Source: Strigops habroptila (Eukaryota; Chordata; Aves; Psittaciformes; Psittacidae). Taken from it: a DNA stretch of 64,000 nucleotides. Shown here in pieces: positions 11,574 through 24,411 of the stretch. The notes beneath the pieces are model-generated. The model was not told where the DNA came from and did no database searches. It was given only the letters and a program-made list of their open reading frames with translations. Location of the stretch: assembly GCF_004027225.2 (NCBI RefSeq), contig NC_044297.2, forward strand, positions 3,182,047 through 3,246,046, written 5' to 3'. The translations under genes and the position numbers were made by a program. The stretch's first letter is position 1. Every line of letters starts with the position of its first letter.

Positions 11574-14500
11574 TTACATCTTTCCAGCCTTTTTGGTTCC
11601 AGATGTTGCAACACGAAGGATGTTGGGGGTTTCTTCCATGACCCTGACAAGCAAGTTGTCGATGTAGTCTTCAAGCTCACGCACCTGGAGATCCTTCTTG
11701 GTGATTGCATCCTTCTGTTTCAAGACGAGCTGGATCAGCTCATCATGTGTTAGCTGAGCGTAAGCATAGGCAGGATCTGAAGGGTGGTATTTCTGAGAGA
11801 GAGGAGAAAGACAGGGTCAGTACACACATAGGGGCATTGCAAAACAGCAGCACAATGATAGGTGGGAGCTCAAAGTTCCATCCAAATGACATTTTGGAAC
11901 ATGAGCCATCAGCGCTGTAGGATCAAGAACAGGCTGCTCAAGGCACGCTGTGCCGTGGCCAAGGCACTGACAATGACAATTCCTGCTACAAAGCATCTTT
12001 TAGGCTATTAGCAAGCTTAGCCCGGGAAAACTCGTACAGAACACTGCCTACAGAACAGCTTTTTGGAGGTATTTGGAGGAAAAAGGAGCAACTGCCTCAG
12101 CGTGTGCTGCTCACAGCACAGGGACATGGTTTATGGAGCTTAAGCAGCCTTCTCCAGAGCAGAAGGCGGGCTTGGAGTGAGTGAGCTGCTATGGACAGTA
12201 ACCAGGCCATTGGTTTGAGCATCAAATCTTTGCAGCTACAGGGCTGTAACTCAACTCTGGTGCCATTTACACTGAAGGAATGTCATGCTGAGCCCAGCCA
12301 GCTCAGTGAGATGCAGGGAAGTCACAGCCATGCATCATCAAATGCCATTGTTCACAGACCAGGTGTTTGAAACATGCCAAAGACCAGGAAAGCCAACCTC
12401 GGGTTAAACAGCAAGAAACACCCACTGAGGCCTTTGGCACTCTCCTCCTATTGCAGTCACCCCTGTGACAACACAACACAGCTTCTCCTTTAACCCTTCT
12501 GCTTCTAACCCTTAAGTAACCTTGACATCCTAATTACAAGTTTTCAACTCATTCAACATAGCAACGAGTCAAGTTGGAATCACGGAACTGGTATTTTCCT
12601 CTTTCCCACTCACACCAGAAGGAAGCACTGCAAGGATTTTGGTACCAACTTTTCATTTCCCCCCTAAAATCCCTTAGAGACAATAACGGTAGCCAGGGGT
12701 TTTCCCTGCTTCCAGCCCTTCTGATCCACGTGCCTCAAGCCTGGAGGCCTCTTCTGAGGCCAAGACTAAGCAAAAAGCTCCTTTAAATCTGAGTTCATGC
12801 CCCCCCAGTCTAATAACCACTGTTCTTGTTCTGCTCAGGATATAAGAAGCTAAGCAAACTATCTCAAATACATGAACCCTGTTCAATCTACTTCTTAAGC
12901 TTTGGGTTAAAGCTCCACTTTCCCCTCATACCTTCACATTGGTCTCGAGCAGCTTCTCATTCATAGTGCTGATGACATTCAGGGTTTTACTTTGAGACTT
13001 GTTTGCTGTGGCATTCATTGGCTTCACAGGATGGAGTCTGCAATGTTAAGAGAGGTTTCTGTTATGCAGGCAGTAAACTGAACACCAGCACTACACACAT
13101 CTTCAGACCAAAAACAAATACAGCAAGAAATTGGGAAGAAATTCCTCCCCTTCTCTATGCCCAGAGGGATAAGAGATTCAGCTTTGGGAAGACAAGGTAT
13201 TCCTGTCTAAACTGTAGGCTTTTTGTAAGTACACTCCAGTTCTCTACTATCGTTATTGACTTAATGCATTGGACATAGAGAAGCAGTAACAAGGAAATAC
13301 ACCTGAGTGGTAAGCCACAAAAGCAAAGCCAGGCTGGTCTACACAGTGGCAGTTACTCTGAGCTGTCATGCACTAGTATTTGAGCCCAACTTCCCTAACG
13401 AGAACATACTTGTGGTTCTTGCAACATGTCAAATACTTCTACTACCCTGGGACAAGCATGTATGACGTCTTTTCCAATCTGAACTTACACCATAAGCTGG
13501 CAAAAAAGTGCTCTCTTGAGTTGCTTGAGCAGGATTTATGTTGCCAGTTTTAATGGAGGAAGAAAAGTTTCCTTGTATCTCAGCAAACACTGGCCCAGAA
13601 GCGTGCCAGCCCCTAGAGGCAGCTCTGCAGATGAGGTGCTGAGGGCTGGGAGGTCCCTGGCACTGCTCTATGGACATCAGCTCTGGAAGAGAGGCTTTAG
13701 CTGCATCACTTGCTGTGATTCGAGGATCAGAAGCCCAGTTTGGCCAGGTAACAAAGCATCCCAGTTTAGCAGGCTTCCATTCTCCCATTCCTGAAAAATA
13801 GATCCATTCCAGTCCATTTCCCCAGTTTGATGACATGACCCTATTTCTGAAGCTGCCACCAAGTTTCCCTAATGGTTTTCCTAAGAGCTGGCACTGTGAT
13901 GAACGACAGGTCCCCTCGAGTGCTCTGCACATCCTTAGTAGCCATATGGATTCATCTGGTGCCAGAAATGATCCTACACAGGACCAAGACCCTGACATAT
14001 CCACGGGCTGGAGGAAGTTCAGGCTGTATGATGCCACACCACTGCAGAGAGCAGCCAATTCCTGCTGATGTGTGCTCACAGGAAGGAAAAGCAAGGCTCA
14101 GATCAGCACATTTGGTGTATTTCCCATGTTCTCTCACCTGTGCTTAGCAGACACGGTTTCACCACCCTGCTGGGTTTGGTTAGGGGATGGCTCAGAGGGG
14201 GAAACCCAGGCCTGAAGAAGCTTCTTCTTGCCACAATTTCCTGCTTTAGCTGCGGAGCCCTCGGCTGTTGGCTTTTTCGGAGACTCTGCTCTATGATTTG
14301 GGGTGTCAGAGAGAAGGGAATGAGAGGAAGAGGAAGGCTGGGAAGGACTGGACAGAGAGGAAGAGGAAACAGAAGGCTCAGAGAAGTCCCACTCTGCAAC
14401 ACCTACACTGATTTTCAGCTCTTGTGTCTCAAAATGAGTGTTATCCTCCCTGGAATGAGATGTCACACCTAAGCCTGAAGCAGCTACACTGTGCACATCC

Positions 14501-17500
14501 ATCCTCGCAGGCAGCACGGGTTGGTTGCTCGGCTCACAAGCACCAGGAGCAGCAGAACTATCAGAGTGCTCTTTCAGTTCCTCATGCAGAGGCATTAAGC
14601 CTAGGCACTGCTTTCCACTCTCTGAACTGTTTTTACCCCCTGCAGCAACACCCAGGTCCTCCTGACAGTCACCCAGCAGCTCATCATCGGAGCCTCCCTC
14701 TGGAATAACTGGAAGACTGGCCAGTTTCAAGCCACGGTCTGCAGGAGCTGGAAGGACACACTTGAGATTTGCAAGAGAGTCAAATAAATCGTGGTCAGCT
14801 TCATTTTTTAAATGCCTGTTACTGCTTTCACCTCTGAGTGTGCCTGGGGGAGGGACAGGCTCTAATGAACCACTCTGGGGGAGGCACCCACGAGCATCTG
14901 AGGCTTTCTCATTAGGGAGTGGGAGCCCCAGCACGGATTTTGCACCATCACCCAAACGTGGCACATCCCCACTGAGCTCCTCATGAGAAACCAGGGGCCA
15001 CTTCTTCAGCCCTAAAGACAGCCGTGGTGCTGGTTTTGGTGTGATGAGCACCTCACTGCCAGCCCTCCCTACCTGAGGGGACAGGGGGCAAGCTCCTGAG
15101 GCTGGTTTGGCTTGAGAAAATGAGCCACTTTTATCAAGTGGAGTCACTTGGGGCTCTTCCCATCCCTTTTCACCTAAGATCTCCTGCTTCTCTTTCAGCT
15201 CACTCATGGGGGAAACTGGCTGCTCAGCACCAATCTCTGGCAAGAGCTTATTACTATACTTGGAGAGAGATGCAAAGCCTTTGCTGTCCTTTGTGCAGGG
15301 TTCAGTACTGACACTGCCTGCTCCCACACCACCCCGAACAGTGGTCTCCCTGTTTGGGATGGGACCTGGGTTGTCACTAGAGAGTGTTGAGGATGGGCAG
15401 CACCCTGCTCCCTCCCCTGTTGCACCTGAACCCATAAGTATCATCCCACTGAAATCAGAGCGCTGCTTTCCACATTCCTGCCCACCCAAATCCTCACCTC
15501 CTGATGTAACACCAAGGAGAAAGGACACTGATTTCCCATTGCCTAGCTTACTTCTTTGCAAAGAAGTCTCAGCCTGAAGCTGAGAAGGACTGCACTGCTC
15601 CTCTGGAGCCAGACCAGGCTTGTCAGTGCTGAGAGGGTTTGATCCAGCTTTGACATGACCAGTTAAAGCCTCAGCTGAAGAGCTCCCTGCAGCACCAAGA
15701 GCAGAGTGTTTCAGCTCAGCAGGGTGCTGTGCTGAGGAGCAGCCTTCATCACAAGGAAGGCAGAGAGGGGAAGAACTAGCAACAGCTTCAGAACTTGGTG
15801 CATCTGCTTCCCACCCCAGCTTGGACACAAAGGGGTTATTGCCATTGAAATGACAATCAGAGGGGAGAGAAGATGCAGGCGGCTGAGACAGACCCCGGGA
15901 AGGCCACATATCAGAGCCCTCAGCACCCTGACCCCATGAGCTCTGCCTCCAGTCAGAAGCAAAAGGATTATTACCACTACCAGAGACCTGCCCAGGAGGA
16001 GGCGCTTTGGGAACAGAGGCTGCAAGATGATGGGATGAAGGGAAACGGGCAATGCCTTCGGGATCCAGGGCTGAGGGTGCTCTGCCCCACTCAGGAGTAA
16101 AGGGGTTCTTGCCATTCAAAAGCTCTGCAGCAAAAGGAGGAGCAGTAAGAGATGCAGGAGAACTAGTAACGTCTTCAGAGTCTGGCACTTGGCCTTTTTG
16201 TCCCTTTTTGGAAATAAAAGGATTATTGTCACTCCTGGCACAGTGTACAGAGAGAAAAGCAGGAAGGGAATGAGGTGCAAGAGTGGGAAGCGTGGCTTTG
16301 GTTTCCTCCTCTGAAGGCACTCTGCAAAAAGGGACAAAACACTCGCATGTCACTTGCGGATGCAACACGAGGCTGGAACAGACAAGCTTTAGCACCAGAC
16401 TCCATCAACTCCTGACCCTGGAGATGAATTACACTTGCAAGAGACCTCAGAGCCAATCTGATCGACTTTACATCCTTAAATATGTCTTTACAAAGCCCTC
16501 AGTTTATGGCAGAGCACTTCTGCTGTAGAGCTTGCACAGGTTTTAAGCACTATCTACTGCACCCCAAGCTGTTTTCTTAGTAAGGCACTTCATATGCAAG
16601 ATGTTTAAACAGGAGAAGCACTGAAAAGAAGGAGAGACAGGCACAAACCACAGCCTTGTTAGTAGGGGACACCTATATATATATAAAAACACCAACACAC
16701 CCAATTTTTATATATATATGAAGGATAAAGGAGCAGAATTTCCGAAAAAGCCTTGTGTACTACTACACACAAACGTCCTTCACGTTGCTGTCAGCAATGC
16801 CAGAAGCAGCAGGGCTCCAAGGTTAACACTTTGGAAGACCACAGCCAAAACCAGGAAAGTGGGGATGTTAGAACTGGTGTTCCAGACCCTGGGTCCGTTC
16901 CAAGTGGCACAGCTCAGATAGAAGTTAGGTTTGGCAAGAGATCCAGCAGGAAAAATCACCCCTACAAAGATGCCTGCACTCAGAGAACCACTATTTCAGC
17001 ATCAGTTATAAGGAACATCCTTATATCCATCTCTTTTTCATACCAAGGAAGAACTCCAGAGTTACTAGTTGTTATCAAAGCACCCCATGGCCACCTTCAA
17101 ACCATCAGGGACCCTGCAGAGCAACACACTTCTGCTGCATGCAGGGTGCCAGGCCAAGAGGCACTGCTCTGGGGCAGGAAGCAGCCCAGCTAAAGCCTGC
17201 TGCCACCACGACCCACTGCTATTCCTGTGGTCTCTGAAGCAGAAAGGACTGACCTGGGCTTCACAGCTTTGGTCTTGGATGGGGCAGCAGCTTTCTCAGG
17301 TTTCTGTTCTTCCTCAAAAGGGTTGAGAGGCTGCTTGTTGGCAGACATGTCTTCTGCATGGTGACAGTCTTGTGCAGGATTCCCTCTGCCCGAATCTGCT
17401 GGAGGTTCAAGACATTTGGCCTCTTGTTCACTCTTCTCTTCTGGAATTGTGTTTTCCTCATCCTGCAGGGTCCTGTCAGGAATATTCTCAGCATCCCCAG

Positions 17501-20500
17501 TCTTCACCGCTTCCTTCTTCCCAGTGACCAGAGAGAGCAAGGCAGACTTTTTGTGCTCTGGTTTTTTGGTCTCTTTAATAACCTCAACACTCGGGGGAAT
17601 GCTGGTTTCCAGGTGTTCTTCACTGCTAAGCAGTTTGTATGATGGCAAAGTCATAGACTTAAAGGTCTCCAAGGACGTCGACCCAGAGAAAGCATGATTA
17701 GGAGATGTTCTTCCCATCTCTTCAGGTCCTTTAGTAGGTCTGGAAGACAGGTTCTCTTCTGAAGCAAAGAGCTGCTTCCTCCTGAAGTTGTGAGGAGAGG
17801 GGGAAGAGGCTGGAGTGTTGTCCTTCATGCTGCTCTCTTCCATATAAACATGACTGCCATTGATACACAGACTAGACTTGGAAACGGGATCGCTTTTGGA
17901 TTTAAGGCCACTGAATAAAGAGAGCCCTTCTTTCTTGGGGTGGGCCGTGGTACCTTGGGTTAGTTGCCTGCTGTCCAGAATTGCTGTTTTACGAGACTTA
18001 AATACAGGAGAAGGAGAGGACTTCTCTTCCAGGGCATTTCCAAAGGACTCTGGAAAAAAGCAGGAACAGGGAGAAATTCAAGATGCAAGAACCCCCCTTG
18101 CTCTGACACTCACTACTGACAACCTCAGTGCTTCACAGTCATCAACTATGAGGTCTAGTCACACTTGCAACAACAGAAACATCACAGGTGTGACTACACC
18201 AGCCACTTCCAAACCTCCTGGGTCCCTTCAGCAGCCCGGATCACACCGTTCAATGACCTAAAACCTGATCACTGAAGTGATCACTTACTGTGAAGCTGCT
18301 CCACCAACACATGCAGGTATTGCTTGTGCAGCCCCACAGTTTCTATGCTAGCCCAAGGCAAGCTTAGCTGTGTCAACGTCCTATGTGCAAACAAACCCGC
18401 CACCATGGCCAGAAGTGACGTTCTATGGATTCATTCAGTGAGAAGAGCTTCACTAGTACCCTAAAAAGTGTGAAAATGCAATAAAACCTCGGGAGAAAGG
18501 CTTTGTGCTTCATCAGTGCTGTACTCACTTTCTGAGGTTGGAGAGGTCTCAGGCTCCTCATCATCCCATTGCGACTGGAAGTCACTGGGCCGAAGCCGAA
18601 CCCTCTGGGTGACGGGCTGCTGTGTTGGTAGGACTGACATGGACTGGGAGAGGGAGGTCTTCTGCAGGCCAGGCTTGGAAAACAGCGTTTTGAACTTGGA
18701 TTTCTTCTTTTCCTTCTCAACCGCCTCATCCTCACTGTCAGCAGGGGAGTGAGATGTACTGGGAATGATGGCCGAGGATGTGTCGGAGAGACCACTGCTC
18801 CTCTTCCCCTTGAGCTTGTCTTTGAGCTTGCCAAAGGGAGAGCGAGGCTTGTCTTTCATGGACAGATCAAACATGCTGGCTGTCATGTTGCTCCTCATGA
18901 ACTGGATATCCACTTCGATCTCCCCTCTCTCCTTCTCCTTTTTCCCTGGTTTGGAGCGAAGCTTGTACCACCTGCAGCAAGGAGGAGATTTCTTTTACAA
19001 CCCAGTTCTGGAGGCACAGCTGATTCAGAACAACAGAGGGTGTTTGTGGTTTAAAAATCAAGTAAGCCTACAGTGCAAGGGCAAAAGAAGAAAAGCCTTT
19101 AATCCTACAACAATGTCACAGTCACATGGTGACTAAGGAAAACATGTCTTGGCATAAAGTTATCAGTAAAAACTGTTTCAAAACCCAGATCAGGAAGGGT
19201 TAAAGAGACAGACAACATGGAATTCCTGCATTTCAGCTCAGCCACTCTCTTCTGCCCTTCAATCTGGCTTCCCCAAATGTACTTTGAAGTGGGTGCGGGA
19301 AGAAGCAGCCTCCGAGAGCCTGACACTGGTACCAGAGAGCGTCCCACACCCTCATACCTTTCATTCCAGCTCCTTTCCAGTTGCTATCTTAATGCCCGTC
19401 AAGCTCAGAAACCCCTAATCAACACAAAGGAGAGCCTTGCAGACTGTCTGGAGATTTCCACTCGCCTCCTGCTCGTGACTGGAGCACACCAGGAAGGACA
19501 TTCCTTACAGACAGAACCTTATCCCTTTGTGCAACGCAACTCCGGGTACGTTGAGCACTGCATATTAAGTGCTCAAGGTATCCTAAACTGCAGAAACACC
19601 ATCTGCATGCTGCTATCGCACGTCCTCAGTTACCACTCAAAGACTTTCAAACCACACTAGGGCTGGCAAAGAAAGTTAGCAGCAGCTCACACCAATTCTT
19701 GCCGATTGCTGGAGCTGCAGCCTTCCCGACTCCACAGAACTGATAGGGAAAGCTGGAAAACTCCTCCCCGGCTGGTACAGGGAAAATAAAGGAAGCAAAC
19801 AGAGCAGGCATCAGATTTGCACTGCAGTCCTTTGAAGGTGCACTGGAAGCAGTGAAGGAGAAGAGGAAAAGGCAATTTGCTTGAGAGAACATCAAAATTA
19901 ATGAGCATTAACTGCAGGAGATGAATGTAGAAACGTGCTCCAGAGAAACACTCTGGAGGGAAATGAATGTTCAAGCACCACACTACAGTTAGATAGATGT
20001 CCAGACCTGAAGTTACAAGACACCAGCACCAGGGAAAGGATTTTACAAGGAGATGCTGGGCTTTGTCAGGTCCCTAACGCTGCGGTCCCGCAGCAGCGAG
20101 GGCAGCACAAGCTTTGCCTTTAACACAAGCCAGCACTGGGCACTTTTGTTCTAAACCCCGTGATTTCTAGGAGCATCCTGCTGGTTTCGGTGCCACAATC
20201 CATTCTGCAGGCTCTGTGCCCTGGGGGGAAGAGCAGGTCCTGTTCCAAACACATCCAAAACAAACTATGGGTTCAATGAACAGCTTAGTTAGCACTGACC
20301 AGAACAGGAACGCCGCTACGTCTGCTTCAATTGAGGGGCTGAAAGGATAGAATGTAGGGACAAATCTGCCCCTCAAAACTATCAAATATGAATTCTTCAT
20401 GATTTATTGCGTTAAACTAAACCTCAGCCCTTTATGGCTTTATATCACCACAGCAGCCAAACAATGACAAAAGAAACAGGCTTCAAAGAGAAACCGGAGC

Positions 20501-22960
20501 GCTGGGGGGGACCCCTCGAACAACTGATGGAAACATCAGGAGTTCCAAAGCTCTGTTTTCCCTTTTCCCCCCCCCTCAGTTTTCCTCTGGCTCAGACACA
20601 AGGAAACAACTCCCTGAACTCTGCTGAGCTCCGCAGTGTAAACACATTAGTGCTTGGTACAATCTTAATTAGGTACAACCTTCATTAGGACAGCCACGTC
20701 CTAATGAAGGCTTCACCAGCACCGATGGCTTTGTCGAGAAACACCAGCCCCGGTGTTAATACCTGGCTCTGCTCAGGTGAGTGAGAAGAGGAAGGTGACT
20801 CAGGGGCCACCTCAAGCCACATTACAAGGCTGCTGACTCCCAGTTAAACCCTCCCTGGAACCACCCCTGGGATTCCAGGGCAGTGTTTTTATGTTCAAAG
20901 GAGCAAGTATGACAAAGAGCTGGCGCTTGTGGTAAAGGAAAAGTCTTCCCAGCTCCAGTGTCCTGCTGACACCAGCGAAGGCAGCCCATCTAACACTGCA
21001 TTAGCTGCTCTTCCATGCACGTAGGCTCTGCTGAGGGTTTATTAAGAGACAGGGATCAACAGCTGGCTGTAGCCTGTGCTCATTCCCGGTTTCCTGGGTC
21101 ACTCTGGCTGTTCCCAGTGTTCCCTGTCAGCGATCACACAGAGATGCTTAAAACCCAAACCAAGCAGGAGGCAGGATGGGCTGAAACAGCCCCAACTGCA
21201 TGTGCCAGGGCTCCGGCCTCTTCCATGGAGCAGGCACCTCGGAGCTATAGGGGGCTGCCCCACACCAGATCCCTCACCCCCGTGGGGCACAGGGGGCGGC
21301 TCACCAGAGCCCCACGTACCTGTGGGGCACAGGGGTCCCCATGGGGCACAGGGACATTCCATGGGGAACTAGGGTCTCACAACAGAGCCAGAGGCCCTCC
21401 CATCTCTGCCCCCAACCCTCGTGGTGCCCAGACAATCCCCTCCATCCTTCTCTCTGACTCCTGTGGGCCCCAGAGGCCCCTCCATCCCTATTCCAGTGCC
21501 CCACAGGACCCAGAGGCCCCCCAGTCCCTCTTCCTGGCCCCTGTGGGGCTCAGAATCCCCCCCTCATCCTTTTCCCTAAGTCCTTATGGTGCCTGGAACC
21601 CTCCCATCCCTCTCCCCTTCCCCATGGGGCTCAGAGCTCCCCCCCAATCCCTCTTCCCAAGTCGCTATGGCACCTAGAGCCCCGGCATCCCTCTCCCCAA
21701 GTCCCTATGGCATCTGGAGCCTTCCCATCCCTCTCCCATTCCCCATGGGGCTCAGAGCTCCCCCCCCCCCATCCCTCTCCCCAAATCCCTATGGCATCTG
21801 GAGCCCCCCCATCCCTCTCCTGTTCCCCATGGAGCTCCGAGCTCCTTCCTCATCCCTCTCCCAAATCCCTATGGCACCCAGAGCCCCCCATCCCTCTCCC
21901 AATTCCCCATGGAGCTCCGAGCTCCTTCCTCCCTCTCCCAAGCCCCTATGGCACCTGGAGATCCCCCCATCCCTCTCCCAATTCCCCATGGAGCTCCAAG
22001 CTCCTTCCTCATCCCTCTCCCAAATCCCTATGGCATCTGGAGCCCCCCCATCCCTCTCCCCTTCCCCACGGGGCTCAGAGCTCCCCTCCAATCCCTCTCC
22101 CAAGTCCCTATGGCACCCAGAGCCCCCCCATCCCTCTCCCAATTCCCCATGGAGCTCCGAGCTCCTTCCTCCCTCTCCCAAGCCCCTATGGCACCTGGAG
22201 ATCCCCCCATCCCTCTCCCAATTCCCCATGGAGCTCCAAGCTCCTTCCTCATCCCTCTCCCAAATCCCTATGGCATCTGGAGCCCCCCCATCCTTCTCCC
22301 CTTCCCCACGGGGCTCAGAGCTCCCCTCCAATCCCTCTCCCAAGTCCCTATGGCACCCAGAGCCCCCCCATCCCTCTCCCAATTCCCCATGGAGCTCCGA
22401 GCTCCTTCCTCATCCCTCTCCCAAATCCCTATGGCACCCAGAGCCCCCCATCCCTCTCCCAATTCCCCATGGAGCTCCGAGCTCCTTCCTCATCCCTCTC
22501 CCAAGTCCCTATGGCACCCAGAGCCCCCCCATCCCTGTCCCGTTCCCCACGGGGCTCAGAGCTCCCCCCTCACCCCCACGGAGCCCCGACGTGCCCGGAG
22601 GCCCCCTCCGCAGCCCCGTTCCCACCGTGTGTGCCGGCGTCCTCCGTCGTTCCTCAACGCGACCAGGTCGACTTCGGCTCGCCCGAGGAACTTGTCGATG
22701 CCGACGAGGGCGCGGTGCAGCACGGTGAGGCGCAGCGCGGCGGGCCGCGGCGGCAGCTCGAACGTGGCCTCCTCCCGCCACAGCGGCTGCCCCTGGCACC
22801 GCTCCGCCACCGACGTGGAGAACTTGTCCCGTCCCAGCGCCATCACCGTGTACGCGTCGCTGCCGCCCGCCGCCGCCTTGGACCGCAGCCCCCGCGCCCG
22901 CAGCACCGTCACCTGCACATGGGTGGGCACCCAGCCCGGCGCCAGGCCCGCGCCCGACAT
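11574..22960 (-). CDS. RAB11FIP1: RAB11FIP1 (Rab11 family-interacting protein 1), long form
   Basis: Six coding exons on the minus strand: 22626-22960, 18529-18971, 17254-18049, 14138-16321, 12932-13037 and 11574-11792, with matching phases and 1,360 residues (human long isoform 1,283). It is a class I Rab11 effector on recycling endosomes that controls receptor recycling. Exon 1 encodes most of the N-terminal C2 domain (THVQVTVLRARGLRSK), which binds acidic phospholipids. Exon 2 has the class I signature SKPGKKEKERGEIEVDIQF and NMTASMFDLSMKDKPRSPFG. The 2.2-kb exon 4 is the alternative exon of the long isoform and holds four NPF motifs. The last exon encodes the coiled-coil Rab11-binding domain (ELEDYIDNLLVRVMEETPNI). 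The start ATG lies about 100 bases from a BANP-type promoter element. No damage is seen. Confidence 0.96.
13429..14094 (-). other. 221-codon open frame in RAB11FIP1 intron 4, unrecognised
   Basis: An ATG-initiated frame open for 666 bases on the sense strand of RAB11FIP1, just downstream of the long exon 4. The product is rich in Trp, Cys and Ser (for example NWGNGLEWIYFSGMGEWKP) and resembles neither RAB11FIP1 nor any family I know. The local GC content is not extreme, so the length is mildly surprising. It could be chance, an alternative last exon, or a decayed insert. No function is claimed. Confidence 0.2.
16675..16719. repeat. Perfect AT-rich inverted repeat (hairpin)
   Basis: In RAB11FIP1 intron 3, arms at 16675-16689 and 16705-16719 are perfect 15-base reverse complements (TA dinucleotides running into five A, or T, residues), with a 15-base loop. 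It may be a pair of opposed TA microsatellites or a small folded element. Confidence 0.85.
21540..22575. repeat. 80-bp minisatellite in RAB11FIP1 intron 1
   Basis: About twelve C-rich 80-bp units, each holding CCCTATGGCA, CATCCCTCTCCC and CCCCATGGAGCTC or CCACGGGGCTCAGAGCTC half-units. A three-unit block is duplicated: 21901-22140 and 22141-22380 are 240 bases each and I see only one difference. The array ends about 50 bases before the exon 1 splice donor (22626). Pro/Ser/Leu-rich open frames of several hundred codons across it are artefacts of composition. Confidence 0.93.
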
Positions 22961-23057
22961 GGTGGCGGGAGCGAGGCGGGAGCGGAGCGGGAATGGGAGC
23001 AGGAACGGGAATGGGAACAGCAGGGAACGCCGCGCTCCCGCCCCCTCGCTCCGCCCC

Positions 23058-23067
23058 TCTCGCGAGA
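23058..23067. promoter_or_regulatory. RAB11FIP1: TCTCGCGAGA element at RAB11FIP1 promoter
   Basis: A palindromic TCTCGCGAGA, within CTCTCGCGAGAG, about 100 bases upstream of the RAB11FIP1 ATG in a GC-box-rich block (CCGCCCC, GGGGCGGGG). This is the known CpG-island promoter motif bound by BANP when unmethylated. That it drives this gene is inferred. Confidence 0.7.
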
Positions 23068-23121
23068 GCAAGGGGCGGGGCCTGGAAGGGGTGGGCGGGG
23101 CCTGGAGGGGTGGGTGGTACC

Positions 23122-23655
23122 GGTGTGTGTGCAGGTGTGTGCATGTACAGGTGTGTGTGCATGTACAGGTGTATGTACAGGTGTATGCACAGGTATGTGC
23201 ATGTACAGGTGTATGTACAGGTATGTGCATGTACAGGTGTGTGTGCATGTACAGGTGTATGTACAGGTGTGCGTGCATGTACAGGTGTGCATGCAGGTGT
23301 ACATACAGGTATGTGTACAGGTATGTGCATGTACAGGTGTGTGTGCAGGTGTGTGCCTGTACAGGTATGTGCACGTACAGGTATGTGCATGTACAGGTAC
23401 ATGCACAGGTATGTGCATGTACAGGTGCATGTACAGGTATGGGCATGTACAGGTGTGTGCACAGGTATGTGCATGTATAGGTATATGTACAGATGTATGC
23501 ACAGGTATGTACATGTACAGGTGTATGCATGCGCATGTGGCATGTATAGGTGTGTACAGGTGTATGCACAGGACTATGTATGGGGTGTGCATGTACAGGT
23601 GTGTGCAGATGGATGCACAGGCATGTACATGTGCAGGTGTGCATATAGGGTGTAT
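23122..23655. repeat. TG-rich minisatellite (GTACAGGTGTGTGCAT type)
   Basis: About 530 bases of variable units such as GTGCATGTACAG and GTGTATGCACAG. The strand alternates purine and pyrimidine almost continuously. It starts directly upstream of the RAB11FIP1 promoter block. Open frames of Cys/Tyr/Val or Thr/His repeats across it are not genes. Confidence 0.92.
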
Positions 23656-24411
23656 GTATGTGACAGAGGTGAGGCAATGGGCATGGTTCACAGGGATGTG
23701 TGTGGTTTGTGTCCACACGGGGCAGCACATTCGGGAGCTCTGAGGCACCAGCGCTTCTCCAGCACCAATCTCCAGGGAAGATGCCATTTCCCAAACCCTG
23801 ACATTGATTTAATGGGAAATGGGCTCTTTGCCATCAAAGGAGCAGCTACTTCCAGCTGGACTCCAAGGAAACCCACCCACCCCTTCCCCACACAGTTTTG
23901 AGCAAAGCAAATCATCACTCCCTCATCCCATCCCATCCCATCCCATGCCCTGCTCCCAGGGATGCAGCGATGCTCTGGTCCCCCCCTCGCCTCCTCTGAA
24001 GCCCATCAGCATCAGCACAAGTGTCCACCAGCCCTTTGGACTGCAGCATCTTGGGTGCTGGGAGCCCCAGTGGGTGCACCTTTGGGACCCTCATAGGAGA
24101 GATGGGACCATGGGGGTGCAGCCATGGGTGGCTGGGGTGATTTTGCGGGGGGAAGCTGCAGGAAATGCATTTTTGTGGTCTGGAGGCAAAGGGAGCTTGG
24201 GGAATGTGGGAGCGGAGCTGAGCACCCAAAGTCAGGGCAAGTGTAGGGAAGGATGCTGTAGTGAGTGCTGCAAACCCCTGGACAGGATGAAGGACTCTGT
24301 TTGGTTTCAGTCCCATGGGCAGGATGAGCATCCCCAACCCCTCGGCAGCAAGGAAAGCTGTGCCATATGTGGGACAAAGCACATGGAGAGTCTGGGAATG
24401 GGAGCCCGGCC
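23656..24411 (-). other. Likely 3' UTR of the PRLHR-type gene plus spacer
   Basis: No coding signal is seen. A minus-strand ATTAAA (plus TTTAAT near 23807-23812) about 600 bases beyond the receptor stop could be its poly(A) signal. A short CCCAT microsatellite lies at 23925-23946. Confidence 0.35.

Noticed and set aside
21586-23743. Overlapping Pro/Ser/Leu frames up to 678 codons running into Cys/Tyr/Val repeats
   Set aside because: Composition artefacts of the 80-bp and TG-rich minisatellites. Several frames are open at once and they cross the RAB11FIP1 promoter and first exon.
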